Shown here one piece after another: positions 45,187-53,691 of a DNA stretch of 64,000 nt. A program made the position numbers and the translations under genes. The first letter of the stretch is position 1. Each line of letters starts with the position of its first letter. The notes under the pieces were generated by a model. The model had not been told where the DNA came from. It did not search any database and saw only the letters and a list, made by a program, of their open reading frames with translations. The stretch spans positions 1 to 64,000 of the forward strand of contig NZ_AUKE01000012.1 in NCBI RefSeq assembly GCF_000424585.1. Direction: 5' to 3'. Source of the DNA: Butyrivibrio sp. MC2013 (GTDB lineage: Bacteria > Bacillota > Clostridia > Lachnospirales > Lachnospiraceae).

Positions 45187-46881
45187 TTATCTTTGATTTT
45201 TGCTGGCAAGCTTCATATCATACATTCTTCTGTCAGCAAGCTTGTATATTTCGATTGGAGCGCAGTTTCCATTGTCGATCTCCATGCAGTCTGCGATGCC
45301 ATAAGCCGAATCTATGACAAAAGGCTGCTCCTTGCTTATCTCCTTTTCGAGCTCTATCATTTTGTTGATATGTTCTTTTTCTTTTCCTCGAAACTCACTA
45401 TTTATCAGGATCGTGAATTCGTCGCCACCGAAACGGTAGATCTTGCCTATGGGCTCAAAGGCTTCTCTAAGGATCTCAGAAAAAGCGCATAATAGGTTAT
45501 CGCCCACATTGTGTCCAAGGGTGTCATTGACTATTTTTAGATTATTAAGATCCATTGCGATTATGGAGTACGGCATCTTGGTATTTTCATACTCCATAAA
45601 GTCTTTATCAGCCATAGTTCTGTTGCCCAGTCCCGTCAGCTGATCAGTAAAGGCCATTTTCTCATAGGTATTTTTCTCAAACTCTATTGAGATGATCCTG
45701 TAGATCTCCAGATAGTAACTGATAATGAGCATTACCAGCATGACAAATACTCCATAGGGAATAAATGAGGACGAAAAACCTGCATTCTTGTGGAAAATCC
45801 CTTTGGACACTATGTATCTGATTATATCAAGTGCGCCTGAGAAAACAAGGGCTTTGACGCCTATCTGAAGGGCGTGTTCGCTGTCTCCTACTTCACCCTT
45901 AGGTTTGCGAACAAACAGTACCGCAGAAATACCGAAGATTAATGTCAAAATATGGAAAGGTGTCAGCAAATAGGGCAAATGGCATGAATTGTCAAGCTGC
46001 AATACAATTGCTCCTATATCGAATATCAGGAGGGCGTAGGTAATAAATCTCATTAATTTATAACGCCAGGTATAATTGCTTTTCCATGTGCTGAGCAGGA
46101 AAAATCCAAAAGCAGTAGGTGCTACATAGAGACTGATATATTCAAGTATGGTATTTTCAAGCATATTGGGCTGTAGGACCTGCATGAGTTTGGCAGTTGT
46201 CATAGCCCAAGTCCCTATGGCGCTGCAGGTTATACCAACATGGATAACACTGCTTAATTTCTTTTGATATAAGGTAAGTCCCAGGCCTACTATAATAAAG
46301 AGCAGACCAAATACGATCAGAAATATGGACACACAAAAACGAAGAGAATTGGCTTTGAGAAATTGACTGTAGACCTGATCGGTAGAAATGATGGAAACGT
46401 TCTCAAGGACTGAGAAAGCATTGTCCTTAGAGGGCCTGATTACGATCCAGATATTCTTACCGGCGCTGTTTTGAGGAAGGGGTATGAAGTGAAGACCGGT
46501 GCCTACCAGTTTGTTTTTGTTAAATAGTTCAGAACCATAGCTGTAGACCAGCTTATTGTTGACATATACGTCTATTGCGCTAATGGGCAAAGGAAAAGAT
46601 ACCACGGCAAAAGTTGGTATTCCTGTGGGGATCTTGTTTTTCAGGCTGATATTGGATTTGCGGGATATATCTGTAAAAGAGTATTCGTCCAGATCAACAG
46701 TGCCATAGTCATTATGATTGATCTCCAGCTGCCAGCCGCTGCTAAAGTCACGGCTTCCGTTATGCTGTTTGGACAGATTTATAAAGTCAACCAAGGACGC
46801 AATGATACACAGAATCATTGTGAAGATTACCATGATCCTGATCATCATTGAATTATTGATCTTTTCGCTTTTTTCAGGCAT
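45187..46881 (-). CDS. Membrane diguanylate cyclase with extracellular sensor domain
   Basis: 564 residues. An N-terminal signal-anchor helix (about 12-32) leads into an outside beta-sandwich (about 35-170) that looks like the 7TMR-DISM extracellular domain. About seven membrane helices (185-390) follow, then a GGDEF domain with intact GGDEF (485-489). The usual inhibitory RxxD site before it is absent. It should make c-di-GMP in response to an outside ligand, possibly a sugar. The same architecture recurs at 62180-63925. It lies 18 bases before the ABC pair in the same direction and may be co-transcribed with it. Confidence 0.9.
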   Translation of the reverse strand: MPEKSEKINNSMMIRIMVIFTMILCIIASLVDFINLSKQHNGSRDFSSGWQLEINHNDYGTVDLDEYSFTDISRKSNISLKNKIPTGIPTFAVVSFPLPISAIDVYVNNKLVYSYGSELFNKNKLVGTGLHFIPLPQNSAGKNIWIVIRPSKDNAFSVLENVSIISTDQVYSQFLKANSLRFCVSIFLIVFGLLFIIVGLGLTLYQKKLSSVIHVGITCSAIGTWAMTTAKLMQVLQPNMLENTILEYISLYVAPTAFGFFLLSTWKSNYTWRYKLMRFITYALLIFDIGAIVLQLDNSCHLPYLLTPFHILTLIFGISAVLFVRKPKGEVGDSEHALQIGVKALVFSGALDIIRYIVSKGIFHKNAGFSSSFIPYGVFVMLVMLIISYYLEIYRIISIEFEKNTYEKMAFTDQLTGLGNRTMADKDFMEYENTKMPYSIIAMDLNNLKIVNDTLGHNVGDNLLCAFSEILREAFEPIGKIYRFGGDEFTILINSEFRGKEKEHINKMIELEKEISKEQPFVIDSAYGIADCMEIDNGNCAPIEIYKLADRRMYDMKLASKNQR

Positions 46882-46913
46882 TTATTTTCCCCAGTCTTTT
46901 TTCACGCTTTTTA

Positions 46914-46942
46914 TTGCAGTCAAAAATCCTTTTATCTATAAT
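46914..46942 (+). promoter_or_regulatory. Promoter of ddh
   Basis: -35 TTGCAG (46914-46919), 17-base spacer, -10 TATAAT (46937-46942). The ddh ATG is at 46991. Confidence 0.75.
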
Positions 46943-46956
46943 ATACTCATGCTATC

Positions 46957-46974
46957 ACTTCACTGTAGTGAAGT
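46957..46974. promoter_or_regulatory. Palindrome in the ddh leader
   Basis: ACTTCACT and AGTGAAGT separated by GT, a perfect 8-base inverted repeat just downstream of the expected start of transcription and just before the GGAGGT ribosome site. It could be an operator or a small RNA hairpin. The regulator is unknown. Confidence 0.45.
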
Positions 46975-46990
46975 AGTTTGGAGGTAAGCA

Positions 46991-47977
46991 ATGAAAACAC
47001 AAATCGGTATTATCGGCTACGGTAACCTGGGCCGCGGCGTGGAACTGGCAGTAAGAGCTGCAGAAGATATGGAGCTTGCTGCCGTATTTACCAGAAGAGA
47101 TCCTTCTCAGGTAAAGATCATATCTGAGAATGTACCTGTTCTGTCCATGGATCGTATTTCCGAATACGCAGGTAAGATAGATGTCATGATGATCTGCGGA
47201 GGAAGCGCAACTGATCTTCCTGTTCAGACTCCTGAGTTTGCATCTATGTTTAATGTTGTTGACAGTTTTGATACTCATGCACGCATCCCTGAGCATTTTG
47301 CAAATGTTGACAAGGCGGCTAAGGAAGGGGGCCATGTAGGTCTTATATCCTGCGGATGGGATCCGGGTCTTTTCTCTCTTAACAGAGTATATGCCAATGC
47401 TATCCTGCCTGATGGCAAGGATTATACTTTTTGGGGCAAAGGTGTAAGCCAGGGTCATTCAGACGCTGTAAGACGTATCAAGGGCGTTAAGAATGCCAAG
47501 CAGTACACTATTCCAGTTGATTCTGCTATTGAAGCAGTTCGTTCAGGCGAATGTCCTGAGCTTACTACTCGCGAGAAGCATACCAGAGAAGTATTTGTTG
47601 TAGCAGCTGAGGGAGAGGATACAGCTCGCATTGAAAAAGAGATCTGCGAGATGCCCAACTACTTTGCTGACTATAATACCACCGTTCACTTTATTGATGA
47701 AGAGACATTTAATCGTGATCACTCAGGTCTGGCTCACGGCGGTTTTGTTTTCAGGAGCGGCCGTACAGGAGAGCATGGCGAGCACAAGCATGTTATTGAG
47801 TATAGCTTAAAGCTTGATTCCAATCCGGAATTTACTACAAGCGTACTGGTAGCTTATGCAAGGGCAGTCAAAAGATTTGCGGATGAGGGAAGAAAAGGAT
47901 GTATCACGGTTCTTGATGTTCCTCCGGCATATCTTACTACTATGTCTGGTGAAGACCTCAGGGCAAAGCTTCTCTGA
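46991..47977 (+). CDS. ddh: meso-Diaminopimelate dehydrogenase
   Basis: A 328-residue NADP enzyme that makes meso-diaminopimelate from tetrahydrodipicolinate, ammonia and NADPH in one step, bypassing the dapD/dapL routes to lysine and peptidoglycan. Family markers are the N-terminal IGIIGYGNLGRGVE, CGGSATDLPVQTPEFA, VVDSFDTHARIP, ISCGWDPGLFSLNRVYA, the WGKGVSQGHSDA substrate region and HGGFVFRSG. Length matches (about 326). GGAGGT precedes the ATG by 6 bases. It is a single gene with a strong promoter. Confidence 0.97.
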   Translation: MKTQIGIIGYGNLGRGVELAVRAAEDMELAAVFTRRDPSQVKIISENVPVLSMDRISEYAGKIDVMMICGGSATDLPVQTPEFASMFNVVDSFDTHARIPEHFANVDKAAKEGGHVGLISCGWDPGLFSLNRVYANAILPDGKDYTFWGKGVSQGHSDAVRRIKGVKNAKQYTIPVDSAIEAVRSGECPELTTREKHTREVFVVAAEGEDTARIEKEICEMPNYFADYNTTVHFIDEETFNRDHSGLAHGGFVFRSGRTGEHGEHKHVIEYSLKLDSNPEFTTSVLVAYARAVKRFADEGRKGCITVLDVPPAYLTTMSGEDLRAKLL

Positions 47978-48005
47978 TCCTTATGTTAAGATATCGGTTT
48001 TTGTA

Positions 48006-48131
48006 CCGGGGCAGATAACCCCCGGCAAGAGTCCGTTTCCTAAATGTCGGATATTTAAAACGGTGACCGCTAATCGTATCCTCGTCACATTATTGTGATA
48101 ATAGGACCTTGGGATATGCGGTCACCGTTTT
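48006..48131. terminator. Structured region ending ddh and scfB transcripts
   Basis: Two inverted repeats: CCGGGG/CCCCGG (48006-48025), and a perfect 14-bp pair AAAACGGTGACCGC (48057-48070) with GCGGTCACCGTTTT (48118-48131) around a 47-base loop. The long stem is flanked by T on its plus-strand 3' side and by A on its other side, so it can work as a terminator in both directions. The loop is unusually long and holds a further small CACA/TGTG stem. Confidence 0.55.
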
Positions 48132-48137
48132 AGTTCT

Positions 48138-49589
48138 TTATAAACTTCCGTCTGCTGCTTTCATCATGAGAGCGCATTCTATTCTCTTCTTGAAGAGCTC
48201 ACAGCCATACTCATAGCTGCCATGAATATCGCCGGTTGCATGAAGTGCATTGGCACTGCAGCCTCCTGCACAGTACATGCGGGCCCAGCAGTCCTTGCAT
48301 TCAGGCCTGGAATAAACATTGCAGAGCTTAAACTCGTCTCTAAGCTCTGTGTTGGTCACGCCGTCCCAGATATTACCCAGCTTATAGTCTTCATCACCTA
48401 CAAACTGATGGCAGGGATAGAGATCTCCCCAAGCAGTGACAGCCATGTACTCTGTTCCCGATCCGCAGCCTGATACTCTCTTATAGATGCAGGGACCATG
48501 CTGGAGATCGATCATGTAATGATAGAATGTGATGGGCTTGCCATCCTTCTTTCTTCTGATCATATCCCTGGCCAGGATCTCATACTGCTCCTTGAGGATC
48601 GGAAGGTCTTCCTGTGTAAGAGCAGAGGGGCTTGAAGGATCTGTAACAACAGGCTCCATACTAAGCTCCGTAAAGCCAAGGTCATCTGCCATATGGAAAA
48701 TATCCTTGGTAAAGTCTGTATTAAAGTGGGTATAGGTCCCCCTCATATAGTATCCCTGGCCGCCTCTGGACTCTACCAGCTTCTGGAACTTTGGTACGAT
48801 CCTGTCGTAGCTTCCATTTCCTGCCAAGTCTACGCGGAATCTGTCATTGACTTCTTTTCTGCCATCAAGGGACAATACAACGTTGTAGCATTCCTTATTG
48901 GCCCATTCAATGACCTCGTCAGTGATACCGATTCCGTTTGTGGTAAGGGTAAACCTGAAATTCTTATTATGCTCTTTCTCTATGGACCTTGCATAGGCAA
49001 CCAGATCCTTGCAAACTTGAAAATTCACAAGAGGTTCGCCGCCAAAAAAGTCTACTTCAAGGTTTCTTCTACTTCCTGAGTGCTCAACCAGATAGTCCAG
49101 AGCTCTCTTCCCGGTCTCAAAGCTCATAAGTCCGCTGTCGCCCTTGAATTTGCCTTGAGCTGCAAAACAATATGAGCAGTTAAGGTTACAGGTATGAGCT
49201 ACCAGTAGGCATAGAGCCTTTACCACAGGATTTCTCTTCTTAAGCTCAAAGGAAGTGTTTCTGAACACATCCTCGGAAAAGAGCTTGCCTGCAGCTATCA
49301 GTTCCTCTATATCATCAAAAACATCTCTGATATCATCTTTGGAAGACTCCGGATGCTCTGAAGAGATCTTCTCTATAAGCTCTGCCACCTTATCCTTGGG
49401 AAGAGCCTCTCCTATAGTACCGGTCTTGTTGTCTTTAGAATCGGGAGCTGCTGCGGTCAGGCTCAGGCTCTTTCTTGCAGCATCATAGTCCCTGATGGCA
49501 TCATATGCCAAAAGGTCAGTTACATGTACGCTGCCGCTGAAGACATCCAGCACTATATTGTATCCGTTCATCTGATATTGGTGGATCAT
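48138..49589 (-). CDS. scfB: SCIFF peptide maturase, radical SAM/SPASM enzyme
   Basis: A 483-residue enzyme that forms thioether cross-links in the SCIFF peptide. The radical SAM cluster motif is CNLNCSYC with Cys134, Cys138 and Cys141. The C-terminal SPASM region has several cysteines (CGSGTEYMAVTAWGDLYPC, then CKDCWARMYCAGGC) that bind auxiliary 4Fe-4S clusters. The N-terminal about 100 residues are the precursor-binding type. The peptide gene lies just upstream, with a terminator between. The ribosome site AAAGGAG is 5 bases before the ATG. Identification is firm because of the neighbouring six-Cys precursor. Confidence 0.95.
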   Translation of the reverse strand: MIHQYQMNGYNIVLDVFSGSVHVTDLLAYDAIRDYDAARKSLSLTAAAPDSKDNKTGTIGEALPKDKVAELIEKISSEHPESSKDDIRDVFDDIEELIAAGKLFSEDVFRNTSFELKKRNPVVKALCLLVAHTCNLNCSYCFAAQGKFKGDSGLMSFETGKRALDYLVEHSGSRRNLEVDFFGGEPLVNFQVCKDLVAYARSIEKEHNKNFRFTLTTNGIGITDEVIEWANKECYNVVLSLDGRKEVNDRFRVDLAGNGSYDRIVPKFQKLVESRGGQGYYMRGTYTHFNTDFTKDIFHMADDLGFTELSMEPVVTDPSSPSALTQEDLPILKEQYEILARDMIRRKKDGKPITFYHYMIDLQHGPCIYKRVSGCGSGTEYMAVTAWGDLYPCHQFVGDEDYKLGNIWDGVTNTELRDEFKLCNVYSRPECKDCWARMYCAGGCSANALHATGDIHGSYEYGCELFKKRIECALMMKAADGSL

Positions 49590-49620
49590 TTATACTCCTT
49601 TACAATCCGTTATCTGTAAT

Positions 49621-49655
49621 GCGTAAAAAGACCGAAACGCCAGGCGGCGTTCCGG
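49621..49655 (-). terminator. Terminator between scfA and scfB
   Basis: A 10-bp stem on the minus strand, CCGGAACGCC with GGCGTTTCGG (one G-U pair), loop GCCT, followed by TCTTTTT. It lies 29 bases after the SCIFF stop and 32 bases before the scfB start, so scfB depends on read-through. Confidence 0.88.
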
Positions 49656-49683
49656 CCTTCTTGGTAATCGTTTTCGGGACAGA

Positions 49684-49830
49684 TCAGTCCTTATTATTCT
49701 CGCAAGCCTGGTTAGCGATACCGCAGCTTGTCTTGCAAGCGCTCTGGCAAGAAGTCTGGCACTCGCCGCATCCGCCGTTTTCTACGCTCTCAACCATATC
49801 GCGTGTCTCTAAAGTCATAATGTGCTTCAT
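49684..49830 (-). CDS. scfA: SCIFF ribosomally made peptide precursor (48 aa)
   Basis: 48 residues with the SCIFF (six Cys in forty-five residues) pattern. The leader begins MKHIMTLETRDMVES and the core is CGECQTSCQSACKTSCGIAN, then QACEN. Cysteines are at 21, 24, 28, 32, 36 and 43, with Thr or Ser just before several, the residues used for thioether bridges. The start codon overlaps the stop of the decarboxylase gene (ATGA), with GCGAGGA before it. A near-consensus promoter lies 63 bases upstream inside the decarboxylase gene, and a terminator follows. SCIFF is nearly universal in Clostridia; its biological role is unknown. Confidence 0.95.
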   Translation of the reverse strand: MKHIMTLETRDMVESVENGGCGECQTSCQSACKTSCGIANQACENNKD

Positions 49831-51407
49831 ATCATATCCTCGCTTTCAATATTTACAACACGTATGCTGTGATCACATCCACAGTCCTTTTTATCATAAC
49901 TATTGTCAGTGCCCATGTCAAGCCGCTCATGGTCAGTCTCAGAGGAATATATAAACTTATCTCTGTCAGGGCTGTTTTCTAATATATCAAGTCTGCTGCT
50001 GTTTATACGTTCTCCTGGAATGATAAAGGGGATCCCCGGGGGATAAGCATAGACATATTCGCCTGATATCCTGCCAAGGGCATCTCTTATGCTGACAATC
50101 TCAGACGCTGCTTCTAAAGCTTTTCCTATAGTCATAGGGAACTGGCGAAGGCTGTCAGTTAGGGGAGAGGGCTCTGATAGGCTCTCCTCTCTCGAGGAAA
50201 AAGCTTCCACTGCCTGGAAGGCGGTCATATCGCCATCATCTTCAGACAGCCTCTTTGTATGGAGCTTTGGTCCATCAAGCAGGGCATCTATGCTCCTGAG
50301 GTAACTATATAGCTCCTCAAAGGCCTTTTCGTCATCGGCAATTGTTGATATCAGGAGGACATTGCTGCCCAGACTGTATTCAGTCTCAAGCCCGTATTTA
50401 TCACGCATGATATTTGAAAGCTCTTGTCCGCTGCCCCTAAGATTTCGTATGAGGAGCTTGGACGGATCATAGTCGTAGATCTCACTATCATCTGCGCTAA
50501 ACAGCTCCAGATTGTGAAGCTCTTTCATATTGCCACGGAATAGTGTAAGGCTATTTCTTAATTGGCGAAAGGCCTCTTCTTTGTGCTTCTGAAGATAGTC
50601 TATGCATCCGTCAATTGATTCCATGAGCAGGTAGGAGGGAGAACTGGTCTCATAAACATCCAGCCATCTCCTGATCTGATAATCCGTTATCAGTTTGCCC
50701 CTCCTGTGAAGTATGGCTGTCTGGGTAAGTGATGGTAATGTCTTATGAAGGCTCTGCACAGCTATGTCCGCTCCCTGCATGATGGCGGAAGAGGGCCAGT
50801 AATCGTCTCCCAGGCCCAGGTGGCTCCCATGGGCTTCGTCAACCATAAGAGGGATATTATGTCTGTGACAGATTTCTGCCAGGTTTTTTATATCGGATAT
50901 GATACCCTCATAACTGGGACTTGTAATGATCACTGCTTTGCTTTTTGGATACTTTTTCAGCAATCCTTTAAGATCAGACGGCGAGATGCTGGAGAATATC
51001 CCAAAACGGCTATGAAGCTTTGGCCATATCCAGTGGACAGTATATCCACGGAGCATGATGGCGTTAAAAACTGACTTGTGGCTATTGCCTGCAGCTATGA
51101 TCTCACTTTCTGCGGGAGCCAGGGCAGATATTGCAGAGAGATTGCCCACAGTTGAGCCCCCCACCAGAAAATATGATCCATCAGAGCCAAAGAGCTGTGA
51201 TGCCCTTTCCTGGGCGCTTTTAATAATGCCTTCCGGTCTGTGAAGGTCATCCGTCCCGGTGACCTCTGTAAGATCGTGGCCATAGGGAAGGTTTGCCACA
51301 GGCCATAGCTGCCTTTTGTGACCAGGCATATGCCAGGGATATAGTCCCTTATCTATGTAGTTTTGGATATCGCGGGATAGATTACCGCAGGATGGCTCAT
51401 TATGCAT
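49827..51407 (-). CDS. Orn/Lys/Arg decarboxylase (PLP)
   Basis: A 526-residue decarboxylase of the Gram-positive SpeA/Cad type, giving agmatine, cadaverine or putrescine; the substrate cannot be read from sequence. The N terminus has GLYPWHMPGHKRQ, then GGSTVGNLSAISA and DEAHGSHLG. The Schiff-base Lys222 is in QSLHKTLPSLTQTA, and YPPGIPFIIPGE is near the C terminus. A tail of about 35 residues, with DCGCDHS, extends past the usual family end. The start at 51407 comes after the hypE stop, with TAGGATATAT before it. It is the last gene of the ech-hyp run before SCIFF. Confidence 0.9.
   Translation of the reverse strand: MHNEPSCGNLSRDIQNYIDKGLYPWHMPGHKRQLWPVANLPYGHDLTEVTGTDDLHRPEGIIKSAQERASQLFGSDGSYFLVGGSTVGNLSAISALAPAESEIIAAGNSHKSVFNAIMLRGYTVHWIWPKLHSRFGIFSSISPSDLKGLLKKYPKSKAVIITSPSYEGIISDIKNLAEICHRHNIPLMVDEAHGSHLGLGDDYWPSSAIMQGADIAVQSLHKTLPSLTQTAILHRRGKLITDYQIRRWLDVYETSSPSYLLMESIDGCIDYLQKHKEEAFRQLRNSLTLFRGNMKELHNLELFSADDSEIYDYDPSKLLIRNLRGSGQELSNIMRDKYGLETEYSLGSNVLLISTIADDEKAFEELYSYLRSIDALLDGPKLHTKRLSEDDGDMTAFQAVEAFSSREESLSEPSPLTDSLRQFPMTIGKALEAASEIVSIRDALGRISGEYVYAYPPGIPFIIPGERINSSRLDILENSPDRDKFIYSSETDHERLDMGTDNSYDKKDCGCDHSIRVVNIESEDMI
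49893..49921 (-). promoter_or_regulatory. Internal promoter for the SCIFF gene
   Basis: On the minus strand: -35 TTGACA (49916-49921), exactly 17 bases, -10 TATGAT (49893-49898). It lies within the last 100 bases of the decarboxylase gene and would give a leader of about 55 bases before the SCIFF ATG. It is the best promoter match found in the window. Confidence 0.75.
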
Positions 51408-51423
51408 ATATATCCTACTTTTA

Positions 51424-52419
51424 TCAGCAGATCCTTGGAAGGCCCTGGCCCTGAAGGATATCAATGAAGCGTTTGCCGCCAATTTCGGTATTCAGCACTA
51501 CCTGACCGGGATGATCAGCACAAACGCGGCCTACAATACAGGCGTTTTCTCCATATTTGCTATTTCTGATGATTTCCAGAGCTCTGTCAGCATCTTCGGA
51601 GTCAACAATTGCAAGGAGCTTTCCCTCATTTCCCATATAGATGGGGTCCAGTCCCAGGAGCGCACAGAAGTCTTTGACCATGGGGTTGACGGGTATGGAG
51701 TTTTCTTCTATTTCAAAGCCAGTCCCGGAGCTTTCTGCCAGCTCTTTGGCTACTGTTCCCAGTCCGCCTCTTGTGATATCTCTCAAAGTATGGATCCTGA
51801 TACCGTTATCTATCAGCTTAAGTGTCATATCAGTCAAAGGGGCATTGTCGCTTTCGATACTGGTAGCTATGCTCATGCGTTCTGAAAGAATAGCAGCATG
51901 ATGATCTCCAAGATTACCTGATACGATAATAAGGTCTCCCGGGCACGCATTGGCAGAGGAAATATCAACTCCCTCGTCGACAAAGCCGACTCCCGCTGTA
52001 TTGATATAGATCTCGCCCTTTCCTTCTACAACCTTGGTATCACCTGCCACGATGATGACGCTGGCTTCCCTGGCAGTTTCAGCCATTGAGGCTACTACCT
52101 TTTTGAGAAGCTCTATATCAGCCCCTTCTTCAAGGATAAAGCCGCAGGTTATGTATTTGGGACGGGCACCTCTCATCAGAAGGTCATTGACAGTGCCGCA
52201 TATACATAGTCTTCCTATGTCTCCCCCTTTGTATACGGAAGGAGTGACCACAAAGCTGTCTGTAGTCATGGCTATTTTGCCTGCGCCATCCACAACGGCG
52301 CTGTCTTCCATCTGGTCCAGTACCGGATTATCAAAGGCCTGGGCAAATACTTCTTTAATAAGTTCTCCTGTTGAGCGACCTCCGCTTCCGTGGGCCATGG
52401 TAATAAGCTTGTCTGTCAT
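51424..52419 (-). CDS. hypE: Hydrogenase maturation protein HypE
   Basis: 331 residues. HypE dehydrates a carbamoyl group on its C-terminal Cys to a thiocyanate, the source of cyanide ligands of the NiFe site. The N terminus MAHGSGGRST, the ATP-binding MTTDSFVV, ITRGGLGTVAKELA, and the essential C-terminal PRIC ending in Cys331 are all present. AAGGATCATT precedes the ATG. It lies 21 bases after hypD and receives the carbamoyl group from HypF, encoded three genes upstream. Confidence 0.97.
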   Translation of the reverse strand: MTDKLITMAHGSGGRSTGELIKEVFAQAFDNPVLDQMEDSAVVDGAGKIAMTTDSFVVTPSVYKGGDIGRLCICGTVNDLLMRGARPKYITCGFILEEGADIELLKKVVASMAETAREASVIIVAGDTKVVEGKGEIYINTAGVGFVDEGVDISSANACPGDLIIVSGNLGDHHAAILSERMSIATSIESDNAPLTDMTLKLIDNGIRIHTLRDITRGGLGTVAKELAESSGTGFEIEENSIPVNPMVKDFCALLGLDPIYMGNEGKLLAIVDSEDADRALEIIRNSKYGENACIVGRVCADHPGQVVLNTEIGGKRFIDILQGQGLPRIC

Positions 52420-52440
52420 AATGATCCTTCTATTGTATTA

Positions 52441-53484
52441 TTAATCTCTTCTGTTATTGGCATAATAGCTGTAGCATCCACCTTCGGTGGATACCATGCA
52501 TGCTCCTTGGGGACTGGTAGGGGTGCAGACAGTGCCAAATAAGGGGCATTCATAGGGCCTTAGCCTTCCCATAAGTACACGGTCACAGCAGCATGCTTTA
52601 TTGATCTTGGCATCGCCTGTAAGATCGTAGCTGCCGGCATCAAACCTGGAGTATTCCTTCCTGAGTACGCGGCCTGAACCTTTGACTACTCCTATTCCCC
52701 GCCATGCAGCATCGGCTTTTTCAAAGTATTTATCGATCAGAGCCAGAGCTTTTTCATTTCCATCGGGATTTACTACGGATGGGTAGAAATTTATGACCTT
52801 TCCTTCTCCCCGTGCCTTGACTATACCGCAAAGGGCTACAAGGATCTGCCTGGCAGTAAAGCCTGCAACTCCAAAGGGTATAGAGTAGCGAGCGGCTATT
52901 TTATCAAAGCAATTAGAGCCTGTGACAACGCTTACATGGCCGGGGGCCAAAAATCCATCTACAGGGGCATCGTTTTCCATAAGCCATCCTATTACTTCCG
53001 GCATAGTCTTGAGGGCTGTCAAGAGTCTGACATTCTCTATACCCTCTTCCATAACTGCCTGCATCATAAGGGCATATACAGGCATTGTGGTTTCAAATCC
53101 CACAGCGGCAAAGATATAATTGCTGTCCTTGTCATTGCGGGCCAGGTCCAGTATATCCATGGGACTGTATACCATTTTGACCCTGGCTCCCTTGCCTGCC
53201 GCTATGGACAGGCTTTCACCGCTCCCAGGGACCCTGATCAGATCTCCAAAAGTAATGATACAGTTATGCGGGTCTTTGGACAGCTCTATCAAGCGGTCTA
53301 CATATGCAGAGGTAGTAACACATACAGGGCAGCCGGGACCTGATATGAGATGGATTTTGGGAGATAACATGCCGGGGATGCCATTTTTGGCTATTGCTCC
53401 CGTGTGGCTCCCGCAGACCTCCATGATGTTCATATCAGGGCCGTCATAATTTTTTAGATATTCTGCGATATCTCCAATATTCAT
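52441..53484 (-). CDS. hypD: Hydrogenase maturation protein HypD
   Basis: A 347-residue iron-sulfur scaffold on which Fe(CN)2CO is assembled together with HypC. Family cysteine motifs are present: EVCGSHTGAIAKNGI, SGPGCPVCVT, GFETTMPVYA, and the C-terminal 4Fe-4S ligands in NKACCCDRVLMG, RPYECPLFGTVCTP and GACMVSTEGGC. Its start overlaps the hypC stop by four bases (ATGA), matching the tight HypC-HypD complex. Confidence 0.97.
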   Translation of the reverse strand: MNIGDIAEYLKNYDGPDMNIMEVCGSHTGAIAKNGIPGMLSPKIHLISGPGCPVCVTTSAYVDRLIELSKDPHNCIITFGDLIRVPGSGESLSIAAGKGARVKMVYSPMDILDLARNDKDSNYIFAAVGFETTMPVYALMMQAVMEEGIENVRLLTALKTMPEVIGWLMENDAPVDGFLAPGHVSVVTGSNCFDKIAARYSIPFGVAGFTARQILVALCGIVKARGEGKVINFYPSVVNPDGNEKALALIDKYFEKADAAWRGIGVVKGSGRVLRKEYSRFDAGSYDLTGDAKINKACCCDRVLMGRLRPYECPLFGTVCTPTSPQGACMVSTEGGCYSYYANNRRD

Positions 53485-53690
53485 GATTCTAACAGCTCCA
53501 TGATGCTTTCTATTTCTTTGGCTTCATCTTCAGATACCTTCTGCAGGATACAACCTGCATGTACCAGGACTTTGTCTCCCGGTGTCACATCTACCAGCCC
53601 GCTTCTGGCAATGACTTCATTGCCATTGAAGCTTACTCTTGCTGTTTTATCTCCAACCTCGATCACTGTTCCTGTTGCTGCTACGCACAT
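53481..53690 (-). CDS. hypC: Hydrogenase maturation chaperone HypC
   Basis: 69 residues. HypC carries the Fe(CN)2CO unit between HypD and the hydrogenase large subunit through its N-terminal Cys2. The start at 53690 gives MCVAATGTVIEVG, placing Cys directly after Met as the mechanism requires; the open frame continues upstream into hypF but is not used. The beta-barrel pattern ARVSFNG, LVDVTPGDKVLVHAGCILQKV is typical. It starts one base after the hypF stop. Confidence 0.97.
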   Translation of the reverse strand: MCVAATGTVIEVGDKTARVSFNGNEVIARSGLVDVTPGDKVLVHAGCILQKVSEDEAKEIESIMELLES

Positions 53691-53691
53691 A

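Noticed and set aside
48006..48131. A riboswitch downstream of ddh
   Set aside because: The structure lies after the ddh stop and is transcribed toward the end of scfB; it matches no known aptamer that I can recognise.
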